Shown: positions 17,928 through 26,062 of the stretch, one piece after another
Layout: the number at the start of each line of letters is the position of its first letter
Numbering within the stretch: the stretch's first letter is position 1
NCBI GenBank assembly: GCA_945873105.1
Contig: CAMCBW010000035.1
Coordinates: forward strand, 1-59,329
Reading direction: 5' to 3'
DNA from: Tangfeifania diversioriginum
GTDB taxonomy: Bacteria > Bacteroidota > Bacteroidia > Bacteroidales > Prolixibacteraceae
Length of the DNA: 59,329 nucleotides
Notes under the pieces: generated by a model
Databases searched by the model: none
What the model was told of the DNA's origin: nothing
What the model saw: only the letters and a program-made list of their open reading frames with translations
Made by a program: the position numbers and the translations under genes

Positions 17928-20066
17928 ATGAAAACAAAAAAAGATCACGCAAAGTTCGCAAAGAAAGACGCAAAGAATTTCAATTTGGACTTTGCGCAAC
18001 TTTGCGGTTCTTCTTGGCGCCCTTTGCGTGAAACCGGGACCACAATATCAAAACTGTTCACATTATTTACCTGCTGTATCCTCCTCGGATCATGTGCAGA
18101 AAAAGGATCCGAAGTCTGGTTGGATGACCTGCCGCTCGTCTCCTTTTCCGAAGGGATCCGGCCGGTAAAAGCCAAAGCCAACTACATGACCGATACCATC
18201 CGAATTGGGGGGGTACGCTACGAAAGGGGCTTTGGGTCCATCACTACCGCGGTCTTTCCCTTCCTGTTGGATGGGAATGCCATTCGGTTTACGGCCGAAG
18301 TAGGGGCAGATGACAAGGCCAACAAAGAGATCCCCATCCGGTTTTATGTGATAGGGGATAGAAAAATCCTCTTCGCAAGTGGCGAGATGCGGGTAGGTGA
18401 TCCGGCAAAAAAGGTCGACCTAAATCTTCGGGGTGTGCAACGGCTGGGTTTGCTGGTTACCGATGATATCGGAGGATTGAGGAACAAGATCACCTATTGC
18501 AACTGGGCCAATGCCAAATTTGAGATGGTTCAAGACAGCCTTCCGAAATTGATCCCCAACGAGGGTGAAAGAGAAATACTCACACCCGATCCTCCCCAAA
18601 CCCCACGGATCAATTCGCCAAAAATCTTCGGGGCAACGCCCGGATACCCATTTTTATATACCATCGCTGCGACCGGGAAACGCCCGATAACCTTTTCGGC
18701 AGAAAATTTGCCCGCAGGACTCCAACTGGATCCCCATTCAGGAATCATCACAGGAAAAGTAAACAAACGGGGCAGTTATCTGGCCACCCTGAAAGCGAAA
18801 AATGAGTTGGGCGAAGCAACCAGGGTGTTGAAAATATGCCTCGGTGATACCATTGCCTTGACCCCTCCGATAGGCTGGAACGGGTGGAATTCGTGGGCCG
18901 AAAAAATTGACAGGGAGAAAGTAATCGTCACGGCAGAAGCGATGGTCAGTAAGGGGTTGAGCAACCATGGATGGAGCTACATCAACATCGATGATTCGTG
19001 GCAGGGTTTCCGTGGGGGTAAGCTTAACGCGTTGCAACCAAATGAAAAGTTTCCGGAAATAAAGCAGATGGTAGACCATATCCACTCCCTCGGATTGAAA
19101 GCGGGTATCTACTCTACCCCCTATGTTTACAGCTATGCCGGCTACCCGGGAGCCTCCTCCGATTTCGAAAAGGGGGGAGAAAAGCACGAACCCATCAAGA
19201 AGAACCGGCGCCCCTCCGCGCTGATCGGGAAATTCCGCTTTGAGACCAACGATGCATTGCAGATGGCCGAATGGGGTTTCGACTACCTGAAATACGACTG
19301 GCGGATCGATGTCAATTCCACCCAGCGGATGTCGGAGGCATTGAAAAAATCGGGAAGGGATATTGTCTTCAGTATCTCCAACAACGCACCCATCGAAAAG
19401 GCTGCCGACTGGGCACGCCTCACCAATGCCTGGCGCACAGGCCCCGATATCCGTGACAGCTGGTCCAGCCTCTATCCATTGGCATTCACCATTGACAATT
19501 GGGCAGAATTTGCCGGACCCGGCCACTGGAACGATCCAGATATGATGATCCTCGGCAATGTGAGCATGGGGCCAACTACGCTACATCCAACCAGACTTAC
19601 CCCCAACGAGCAATACAGCCACGTCAGCATCTTCAGCCTGCTCGCTGCACCATTGCTCATCGGCTGCCCCATCGAACAGTTGGATGATTTTACCCTGAAT
19701 CTGCTTACCAACGACGAGGTCATCGAAGTGAACCAGGATCCGCTGGGAAAACCGGCAAGATTGGTTTCAGACCAGGATGGTATTCAGGTATGGGTCAAAC
19801 CCATGGAAGACGGCTCTTTTGCTGTCGGACTTTTCAATACCGACGATTTTGGGAAAAGACCCCAATCTTACTTCCGCTGGGGCGATGAAACGGCCAAGCC
19901 ATTTAGGTTTGATTTTGCCAAAGCCGGCCTTCAGGGTAAATGGAAACTTCGCGACGTTTGGCGACAAAGGGATCTGGGTGAATTTGATGGCTCTTATCCA
20001 ACTGAAATCAGGCACCATGGGGTCATCCTGCTTCGGCTATTTCCTGGTAAACAAATGGCGCAGTAA
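17928..20066 (+). CDS. GH27 alpha-galactosidase-like lipoprotein with NPCBM domain (copy 2), signal peptide extended by a repeat
   Basis: The domain order matches its upstream neighbour: lipobox L-G-S-C, NPCBM, putative Ig, then the GH27 barrel. The nucleophile Asp is in LKYDW (19296-19298) and the acid/base Asp in WRTGPD (19446-19448). The N-terminus is odd. MKTKK is followed by about 30 residues rich in K/A/F/R that are the direct translation of a palindromic DNA repeat (17945-18031). Only then come the hydrophobic SKLFTLFTCCILLGSC and the mature protein. No ATG lies between the repeat and the lipobox. The start used is the ATG at 17928; an earlier in-frame ATG at 17901 adds nine residues. 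The product may be a lipoprotein with a long N-region or may be poorly exported. Catalytic residues are intact, so this is not a decayed gene. Confidence 0.85.
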   Translation: MKTKKDHAKFAKKDAKNFNLDFAQLCGSSWRPLRETGTTISKLFTLFTCCILLGSCAEKGSEVWLDDLPLVSFSEGIRPVKAKANYMTDTIRIGGVRYERGFGSITTAVFPFLLDGNAIRFTAEVGADDKANKEIPIRFYVIGDRKILFASGEMRVGDPAKKVDLNLRGVQRLGLLVTDDIGGLRNKITYCNWANAKFEMVQDSLPKLIPNEGEREILTPDPPQTPRINSPKIFGATPGYPFLYTIAATGKRPITFSAENLPAGLQLDPHSGIITGKVNKRGSYLATLKAKNELGEATRVLKICLGDTIALTPPIGWNGWNSWAEKIDREKVIVTAEAMVSKGLSNHGWSYINIDDSWQGFRGGKLNALQPNEKFPEIKQMVDHIHSLGLKAGIYSTPYVYSYAGYPGASSDFEKGGEKHEPIKKNRRPSALIGKFRFETNDALQMAEWGFDYLKYDWRIDVNSTQRMSEALKKSGRDIVFSISNNAPIEKAADWARLTNAWRTGPDIRDSWSSLYPLAFTIDNWAEFAGPGHWNDPDMMILGNVSMGPTTLHPTRLTPNEQYSHVSIFSLLAAPLLIGCPIEQLDDFTLNLLTNDEVIEVNQDPLGKPARLVSDQDGIQVWVKPMEDGSFAVGLFNTDDFGKRPQSYFRWGDETAKPFRFDFAKAGLQGKWKLRDVWRQRDLGEFDGSYPTEIRHHGVILLRLFPGKQMAQ
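17945..18031. repeat. 87-bp palindromic CTTTGCG-type repeat inserted in frame in the GH27 copy 2 signal peptide
   Basis: The outer ends TCACGCAAAG (17945-17954) and CTTTGCGTGA (18022-18031) are exact inverted repeats. Inside, several CGCAAAG units on the left face CTTTGCG units on the right. The span is 87 bp, exactly 29 codons, so the reading frame is kept. The same CTTTGCG vocabulary occurs near 41.15, 41.28 and 47.07 kb. Confidence 0.85.
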
Positions 20067-20124
20067 AAAAATTAAAGACCATTGTGCCATTCAGATTTGT
20101 AACGCTACATACAAAAAATAAGAG

Positions 20125-21531
20125 ATGAAGAGAAGAGACTTTTTCAAAACAGGTGTTGTTGCCACCTCAGCAATGGCCGGTTTTTCAATCCTGCCTTCCA
20201 GTATATTCGGGAAAACTTTCGGATACGTTGCCCCCAGCGATAAGGTAAACCTCGCCTGCTGCGGAATTGGCAACCGGGGAAAAGACATCATCAAGTCACT
20301 CCACAAAACCGGCCTTTGCAACATCGTGGCACTTTGTGATACGGAGGTAGGTTCTGCCAATACCCAGGAAATCCTGGGTATGTTTCCCGATCTTCCCCGT
20401 TTTCAGGATTTCAGGCAGATGTTCGACAAAATGGGGAACCAGTTTGATGCCATTACTGCAGGTGTACCCGATTTCTCCCATTTCCCCATCACCATGCTGG
20501 CCATGTCGCAAGGAAAACACGTCTATGTCGAAAAACCAATGGCACATACTTTCCATGAAGTTGAACTCATGATGAAAGCCGAGAAAAGATACAAAGTGGC
20601 CTGCCAGATGGGCAACCAGGGACATTCGGAGGAGAACTATTTTCAGTTCAAAGCCTGGACAGAAGCCGGCATCATCAGGGATGTCACGAAGATTACTGCC
20701 TTTATGAACAATGGCCGGCGCTGGCATGGGATGAAAGTCTCGGATTTCCTTCCTGAACAACCAATACCGGAAAACCTGGATTGGGACAAGTGGCTCACCA
20801 CCTCCCGCCATTTTGCCTTCAACAAGGGTTACCTCAATGGCGACTGGCGCTCTTGGTTCGAGTTTGGCAACGGAGCGCTGGGCGACTGGGGTGCACACAT
20901 TTTCGATACGGCCCACCAATTTCTGGAATTGGGTCTGCCCTACGAAGTCGATCCGGTATTTATGGATGGCCATAGCACCTATATTTTCCCGCAAGCTTCC
21001 ACTTTGTCCTTTAAATTCCCCGAAAGGAAAGGCATGCCGGCACTTGAACTGGAATGGTATGATGGTTTCAACAACCAGCCCAAACTTCCCGAATTTTATG
21101 GTGAACCGGTCAGGGCAAAGGACATACCGCCGCCAACTTCCGGAAATATTAACACCAAGAGGTACCCCGGAAAGATCATCTACAGCAAGGAACTGACCTT
21201 CAAGGGAGGCTCCCATAGTGCACCACTCGTGATCATCCCTTCGGAAAAAGCCAAAGAAATGGAATCCAAACTACCCTTCGTGCAGGAAACCCCTTCCAAC
21301 CACTATGCCAATTTTCTCAAAGCATGCAAAGGGGAGGAGAAATGCAGGTCATCCTTCGAGGTCGCCGGACCATTGTGCCAGGTTATGGCATTGGGTGTTC
21401 TGGCGCAGCGCTTAAATACCAAGCTGGTTTTCGACAAGGATAAAAAACAGATTACCAGCAGCAAGACTGGCAATGAACTGTTGGTTGGTCCGCCACCAAG
21501 AAAAGGTTGGGAACAGTTTTACAAAATGTAG
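20125..21531 (+). CDS. Tat-exported Gfo/Idh/MocA-family oxidoreductase
   Basis: This 468-residue protein has a twin-arginine signal (R3-R-D-F-F-K, then a hydrophobic run to about residue 29). The Rossmann motif is G47-I-G-N-R-G52, and the family signature E136-K-P is in VYVEKPMAHT. The C-terminal alpha/beta domain includes GALGDWGAHIFDTAHQF. Family members oxidise or epimerise sugars or cyclitols with tightly bound NAD(P); Tat export carries the folded, cofactor-loaded enzyme to the periplasm. A 3-keto-glycoside-forming dehydrogenase role is inferred from family context, not shown. GH109 glycosidases share this fold and are an alternative. It lies 58 bases after GH27 copy 2 and 69 before a second oxidoreductase of another branch. 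Confidence 0.85.
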   Translation: MKRRDFFKTGVVATSAMAGFSILPSSIFGKTFGYVAPSDKVNLACCGIGNRGKDIIKSLHKTGLCNIVALCDTEVGSANTQEILGMFPDLPRFQDFRQMFDKMGNQFDAITAGVPDFSHFPITMLAMSQGKHVYVEKPMAHTFHEVELMMKAEKRYKVACQMGNQGHSEENYFQFKAWTEAGIIRDVTKITAFMNNGRRWHGMKVSDFLPEQPIPENLDWDKWLTTSRHFAFNKGYLNGDWRSWFEFGNGALGDWGAHIFDTAHQFLELGLPYEVDPVFMDGHSTYIFPQASTLSFKFPERKGMPALELEWYDGFNNQPKLPEFYGEPVRAKDIPPPTSGNINTKRYPGKIIYSKELTFKGGSHSAPLVIIPSEKAKEMESKLPFVQETPSNHYANFLKACKGEEKCRSSFEVAGPLCQVMALGVLAQRLNTKLVFDKDKKQITSSKTGNELLVGPPPRKGWEQFYKM

Positions 21532-21600
21532 GAATCGGTTTTCAAAGAGCTGAAATTTCAGGGTACCAATCCCAAACAGAAAAACAACAACTCAAACAAG

Positions 21601-22977
21601 ATGAAGGAACTAAACAGACGAAAATTTATTCAACTATCCGGCACGGCAGCTGCTTCGGTGATCGCCGTTCCCACCATCATTTCAGCCTGTGCACGTGGCA
21701 AAAACGGCCATGTGGCCCCTTCCGACAGGATCAATCTGGCTTTCATCGGCTCAGGTAACCAGGCCATGAACGACATCCGGGAATTCATTGTCGACAAACG
21801 GGTGCAAATCGTAGGGGTCTGCGACGTCAACAAACAAAGTACCGGCTACTGGGATGGTAAACCCGGCGGTCGTGAAGTCGGAATCAACCTCGTCAACGAT
21901 ACCTATACCCAGCTTTATGGCAAGAAATACAACTCCTGCCGCGGATTCGAAGATTTCAGGGAGATCATAGCCAACAAGGAGATTGATGCCGTAGAGGTGG
22001 TTTTACCCGACCACTGGCATTCGATACCTGTCCTGATGGCTGCCAAAGCGGGAAAAGACATCTATTGCCAGAAGCCACTGGCCCTGACCATCCCGGAAGG
22101 GAGGGCAATGGTCAATGCGGTAAAAAAATATGGGGTGGTTTTTCAAACCGGCAGTCAACAGCGGTCGGATGCGAATTTCAGAAGGATCTGCGAACTGGTC
22201 CGGAACGGCCGCATCGGAAAATTGCAGACCGTTGAGTGCGGACTTCCATCCGGTACCCCGGATTACGGTAAAACCGGAAACCAGACAGAGACAATCCCGG
22301 TTCCGGAAGGATTCGATTACGAAACCTGGCTCGGACCGGCTCCGGAGGCTCCTTACAGCCCGGCCCGCACCCACGTCAATTTTCGCTGGGTGCTCGACTA
22401 CTCCGGCGGACAGGTGACCGACTGGGGAGGCCATCATCCAGATATCGCCCAATGGGGGATGGATACGGAACGTACAGGTCCGGTGAGGATTCAAAATGCC
22501 AGTGCCCAATGGGCCATCCATCCGGTCTGGAATACAGCCACCGACTATTACTTCGAATGCCTCTATGCCAATGGGGTGAAAATGATCATCTCCAGCAAAC
22601 TCCGAGGTGGCGTGACCTTCCGCGGCAGCGAAGGATGGGCCTGGGTCAATCGCGGCAAAACGAGCTTTCAATTGTTTCCAGAAACCCTGAAAGACTCGGT
22701 GATCGCCGATTCTGAGATCCATCTCTACAAAAGCGACAACCATTTCAGGAATTTTATCGACTGTGTCATTTCGCGGGAAGAGACCATAGCCCCGGCAGAG
22801 ATCGGCCACCGCTCCATCACCATGTCACACCTGGGCAATATCGCCATGAAACTGCAAAAGGACCTGGATTGGGATCCGGTAGCAGAGAAATTTATTGGCA
22901 ACGATCTGGCAAACAGTATGCTTGCCAGAAAAATGAGAGAACCCTGGGCAACCATTTACAAAGAACATCTTGTCTGA
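21601..22977 (+). CDS. Tat-exported Gfo/Idh/MocA-family oxidoreductase, lipoprotein type
   Basis: This 458-residue protein has a Tat motif (N5-R-R-K-F-I) and a lipobox-like I-S-A-C30, so it may be a Tat-exported lipoprotein. The Rossmann region is around NLAFIGSGNQ (45-54). LPDHWHSIP (D137-H-W-H140) and C-Q157-K-P are the catalytic-side motifs; QKP replaces the commoner EKP. Downstream, WLGPAPEAPY and YSGGQVTDWGGHH match the oxidoreductase at 50704 almost block for block, so the two are clearly of one branch at two loci. NAD-dependent sugar oxidation or a GH109-like NAD-assisted hydrolysis are both possible. It lies 14 bases before the GH105-like gene. Confidence 0.85.
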   Translation: MKELNRRKFIQLSGTAAASVIAVPTIISACARGKNGHVAPSDRINLAFIGSGNQAMNDIREFIVDKRVQIVGVCDVNKQSTGYWDGKPGGREVGINLVNDTYTQLYGKKYNSCRGFEDFREIIANKEIDAVEVVLPDHWHSIPVLMAAKAGKDIYCQKPLALTIPEGRAMVNAVKKYGVVFQTGSQQRSDANFRRICELVRNGRIGKLQTVECGLPSGTPDYGKTGNQTETIPVPEGFDYETWLGPAPEAPYSPARTHVNFRWVLDYSGGQVTDWGGHHPDIAQWGMDTERTGPVRIQNASAQWAIHPVWNTATDYYFECLYANGVKMIISSKLRGGVTFRGSEGWAWVNRGKTSFQLFPETLKDSVIADSEIHLYKSDNHFRNFIDCVISREETIAPAEIGHRSITMSHLGNIAMKLQKDLDWDPVAEKFIGNDLANSMLARKMREPWATIYKEHLV

Positions 22978-22991
22978 TTTTTACAGAAAAA

Positions 22992-24128
22992 ATGAAGCAA
23001 CTATTTACCATCCTAAGCCTGCTCCTCCTGACGGGGATCAGCATTGCCCAAACCCGTATCGATTCATTGGATGTTTACGGACGGGAACAATTCATGCCCG
23101 CCACCCAATACAAATGGGACTGGGGACAAGCTACCATGCTCAATGCGATGGTTCATCTGTACAATTCAAAACCGGAAGTGGAAAAGAAAGTCTACATGGA
23201 TTACATTAAAACAGCCATGGACCTTACCAGGAAGGATGCCAACGGATTGCATCCAAATGCCGTAGCATCCGGCCACGGGATGGCTTTCCTGGCCAAAGTA
23301 ACCGGGGATCCGAAGTACATCGAAATGGCCAACAAGATTTTCGCAGACTACCTGACCACGCCGAGAACCAAGGCAGGTGGGGTCTCCCACCGTACCGAAA
23401 CGGTCGAAATGTGGGACGACACCATTTACATGATCAGTATGTTCCTGCTGGAGATGTACCGGTACACAGGAGATGAGAAATACCTGCAGGAATTGTTGAA
23501 TCAATATTATATACACAAGGAGAAACTAGCCGATCAGAAATGGGGACTTTGGGTGCATGGCTATGATGACGACAACGACGATTACAGGGATCGCTGCTGC
23601 CAGTTTGGATGGGCACAGATGACCCCGCAGCGCAAAAGCATCGAATTCTGGGGACGTGGCAATGGATGGGTGGTGATGGCCCTGGCCGACGGATTACAAA
23701 CTGCACCGGCCAAATCCTCTTATTACAAGGCATTTGCGAAAGAGCTGAAGGAGATCACCGCAAAACTCCCTGGACTCCAGGATCCCAGGACCGGAATGTG
23801 GTACCAATTGCCCATCTACCCCGATCAGGCGGAGAATTATGTCGAAAGCTCCTGCACGGCCATGTTTGCCTATGGAATGGCAGTTGGGATTAACAGGAAG
23901 GTACTGAGCAAAAAAACCTTCCTTCCGGTGGTAGAAAAGGCTTACAGCGGATTGCAACTCCATGCCACCAAAAAGGAGGGGAAATACCTGATCCCGACCC
24001 TGGTCTGCGAAGGAACCTGCATCGGCGACAGGGCTTACTATTTCGGACGCAAAACGAAAGAGGGGGTAAACTATGCCATCGGCGCCTACCTCATGCTCGG
24101 ATTGGAATATGAAAAACTGAAGCATTAA
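22992..24128 (+). CDS. GH105/GH88-family unsaturated uronyl hydrolase-like protein (first of two)
   Basis: The start is set at the ATG at 22992, giving a clean signal peptide (MKQLFTILSLLLLTGISIAQ) and 378 residues; upstream in-frame codons belong to the previous gene's overlap. Family blocks are GLHPNA.ASGHGMAFL (85-100), MWDDTIYM with W141-D-D143, WVHGYDDDNDD and WGRGNGW (220-226), followed by ESSCTAMFAYGMA. These match YteR/YesR-type unsaturated rhamnogalacturonyl hydrolases, which hydrate the double bond left by polysaccharide lyases and release the unsaturated uronic acid. YesR-like enzymes are often cytoplasmic; this one is exported. It is in a tight run with the next gene 6 bases away. 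Confidence 0.88.
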   Translation: MKQLFTILSLLLLTGISIAQTRIDSLDVYGREQFMPATQYKWDWGQATMLNAMVHLYNSKPEVEKKVYMDYIKTAMDLTRKDANGLHPNAVASGHGMAFLAKVTGDPKYIEMANKIFADYLTTPRTKAGGVSHRTETVEMWDDTIYMISMFLLEMYRYTGDEKYLQELLNQYYIHKEKLADQKWGLWVHGYDDDNDDYRDRCCQFGWAQMTPQRKSIEFWGRGNGWVVMALADGLQTAPAKSSYYKAFAKELKEITAKLPGLQDPRTGMWYQLPIYPDQAENYVESSCTAMFAYGMAVGINRKVLSKKTFLPVVEKAYSGLQLHATKKEGKYLIPTLVCEGTCIGDRAYYFGRKTKEGVNYAIGAYLMLGLEYEKLKH

Positions 24129-24134
24129 AATGAA

Positions 24135-26060
24135 ATGAGAAAGATACTGCTGCTTTGTGGCCTAGCCTGTATTGCCATGCTGCCTCTCTCCGCACAGCAT
24201 ATTGGTTCCGTCAAAATACCCCGTATGCCTGACCCGGTTGCACGAAAGGCCACCCTGGAGCAGGAATGGGCTGCCCTGCAGAAAACTCCGCCACAGTTGG
24301 GGGTCCGTGATGGATTCCTATTTCTTGTGGATGCCCTGGATGCAGGATTTCTGAAACCGGACCAGGTGGAGTGGGTTCTCAAGCTGCTTCAAACCCGCGC
24401 CATCACAGATCCGGCGGCCCGCAGCTACGGCAACATGTACTGGGGCTGGTCCGAAACCGGCGGCGATGTGGGCGACGGCAACAACGTGCAGTTCTGTGTG
24501 CAGTATGGCCTCCTGATCAAGCTGCTCTTTAACGATCGCCTATCGGCTGAAGCAAGAAAGACCCTGGATCAAATCTTCGAGCTGGCCCTGAAAGGAATCC
24601 GGAACCAACCCATACGGATCTCCTACACCAACATCTACCTGATGAGAATCTGGAACATGGTGGCATTGGGACAGATTTACCATCAGCCCTCTGTCGTGGA
24701 AGAAGGGAGAAAATTTCTGTATACCTGGCTCAACCATGTGGCCCGGTATGGTAACCGAGAATACGACAGTCCCACCTATTGCGGGGTGGATCTGGAATCC
24801 CTGCTGCTGCTCCACCGCTTTTCGACGGATAAGGATATCAAGCAGAAGGCTTCTGATGCGATCCGGTTTTTCATGAACGACCTCTCTGCCCACTACAACC
24901 AAAGGGGCGGTTTCCTGGGTGGTGCCCACAGCCGCGACTACAACCGCGTCTTTGGCCGCGACCTGTTGGAAGAAAAATACATGGATCCCCTGCTCGGAAA
25001 GAAAAGCACCAATACCCACCTGTTTCACCAGCTCTGCCTGGATGAGCTGCAAACAATTGGACTCTCCCCACAGCAAAAGGAGCTGATGCACCGCAAAAAC
25101 AGGTTCATCGTACAACGGTGGGACAGCCTCGCCCATACCTACGCCTGTGATTATGTTGGTGACAAAGTCTCCATCGCCTCCTCTAACCAGTCCTACAGCC
25201 CGGATGACAAGGCTTTCGTCATCTATTTGAGTAGTCCAAAGGTACCCCAGATGCTGAACATCGCCTACAACATGGAGGGGAGGGACGATCATTACGGTAC
25301 CTGGTCGGCAGAGGGAATGGGGGAGAAGATGAAACACCTGATGCCGGCCAACTACCCCTCCAACGGAGGCTGGGGCAAGGCCCGCCACCTGATGTATTTC
25401 ATGCAGTCGGCCCAGAACAAGGGCGAATTTGTGATGCTGGCACTGGGTGAAAAAGACCACAACTGCATCAAAGACTACCTCAATTCAACCATCATCCTGC
25501 CCAATGCCTTTGACGAAATATGGTTTGGCAGCAAAAAGATCAGCCTTCCGGGTACGGGACAAAAAGAGTCGTTCGATGAGACCAACACCTTTTTTGCAAG
25601 GTTTGAGGATGCGGCAGTGGCCATCCGGATCCTTTGGGACAATGCCGATCCGGGTGCAAGAATGGCCCTTTGCAACGATGGTTTCACCTACAAACCCAAC
25701 AGGGAGAACTTCAGCATGGCCAACAACAGCGGATTGCGTCTCACCCTGCAGCATCCCGCCAACGGGAAAGGAGCCATCGCCATGTGGTGGAAAACCGAAG
25801 AGGGGATCAAAACAGCAGCCGAATTCCAACAGTTCAGGCAAAAGGTATTGAAAACCCCGGTCAAAGTGGACCAAAAAGAGGGAATCCTTGATATCTCAGT
25901 TCAAACACCGTTGGGAATGCTGGGCGTTCAAACAGATCTTGTGGCCAAAAAGAGAGTGAATTATTACAATCCCTCTCCCCTGCCGGATAACTTTTTATTC
26001 AACGTGGACGGCATCGAAATTGGCAAACCTGTGATGGAAAAATACAAACTAAATCCCTAA
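24135..26060 (+). CDS. secreted 641-residue protein of unrecognised family, probable alpha/alpha-toroid enzyme
   Basis: I do not recognise the family. A signal peptide spans about residues 1-21. Residues about 100-310 are helical and Trp/Tyr-rich with conserved-looking motifs: YWGWSETGGDVGDGNN, YTNIYLMRIWNMVALGQIY, YGNREYDSPTYCGVD and GAHSRDYNRVFGRDLLEEKYM. This is the style of alpha/alpha-toroid lyases and hydrolases. Residues about 340-640 look beta-rich (WGKARHLMYFM, then repeated strand patterns and LDISVQTPLGMLGV), as in the C-terminal sandwiches of heparinase-like lyases. His and Tyr in the GAHSRDY block are candidate catalytic residues. It sits between the GH105-like gene and the next unrecognised gene with 6- and 2-base gaps, so co-expression is likely. 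A role on the same uronic-acid glycan is inferred. Confidence 0.6.
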   Translation: MRKILLLCGLACIAMLPLSAQHIGSVKIPRMPDPVARKATLEQEWAALQKTPPQLGVRDGFLFLVDALDAGFLKPDQVEWVLKLLQTRAITDPAARSYGNMYWGWSETGGDVGDGNNVQFCVQYGLLIKLLFNDRLSAEARKTLDQIFELALKGIRNQPIRISYTNIYLMRIWNMVALGQIYHQPSVVEEGRKFLYTWLNHVARYGNREYDSPTYCGVDLESLLLLHRFSTDKDIKQKASDAIRFFMNDLSAHYNQRGGFLGGAHSRDYNRVFGRDLLEEKYMDPLLGKKSTNTHLFHQLCLDELQTIGLSPQQKELMHRKNRFIVQRWDSLAHTYACDYVGDKVSIASSNQSYSPDDKAFVIYLSSPKVPQMLNIAYNMEGRDDHYGTWSAEGMGEKMKHLMPANYPSNGGWGKARHLMYFMQSAQNKGEFVMLALGEKDHNCIKDYLNSTIILPNAFDEIWFGSKKISLPGTGQKESFDETNTFFARFEDAAVAIRILWDNADPGARMALCNDGFTYKPNRENFSMANNSGLRLTLQHPANGKGAIAMWWKTEEGIKTAAEFQQFRQKVLKTPVKVDQKEGILDISVQTPLGMLGVQTDLVAKKRVNYYNPSPLPDNFLFNVDGIEIGKPVMEKYKLNP

Positions 26061-26062
26061 AA

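Noticed and set aside
20125-22977. Calling the Gfo/Idh/MocA proteins GH109 glycosidases
   Set aside because: The fold is shared, but no motif seen here separates GH109 from dehydrogenases, so only the wider family is given.
22869-22991. N-terminal extension of the GH105-like protein from an upstream ATG
   Set aside because: The extension lies over the end of the previous gene and would precede a perfect signal peptide that starts at 22992.
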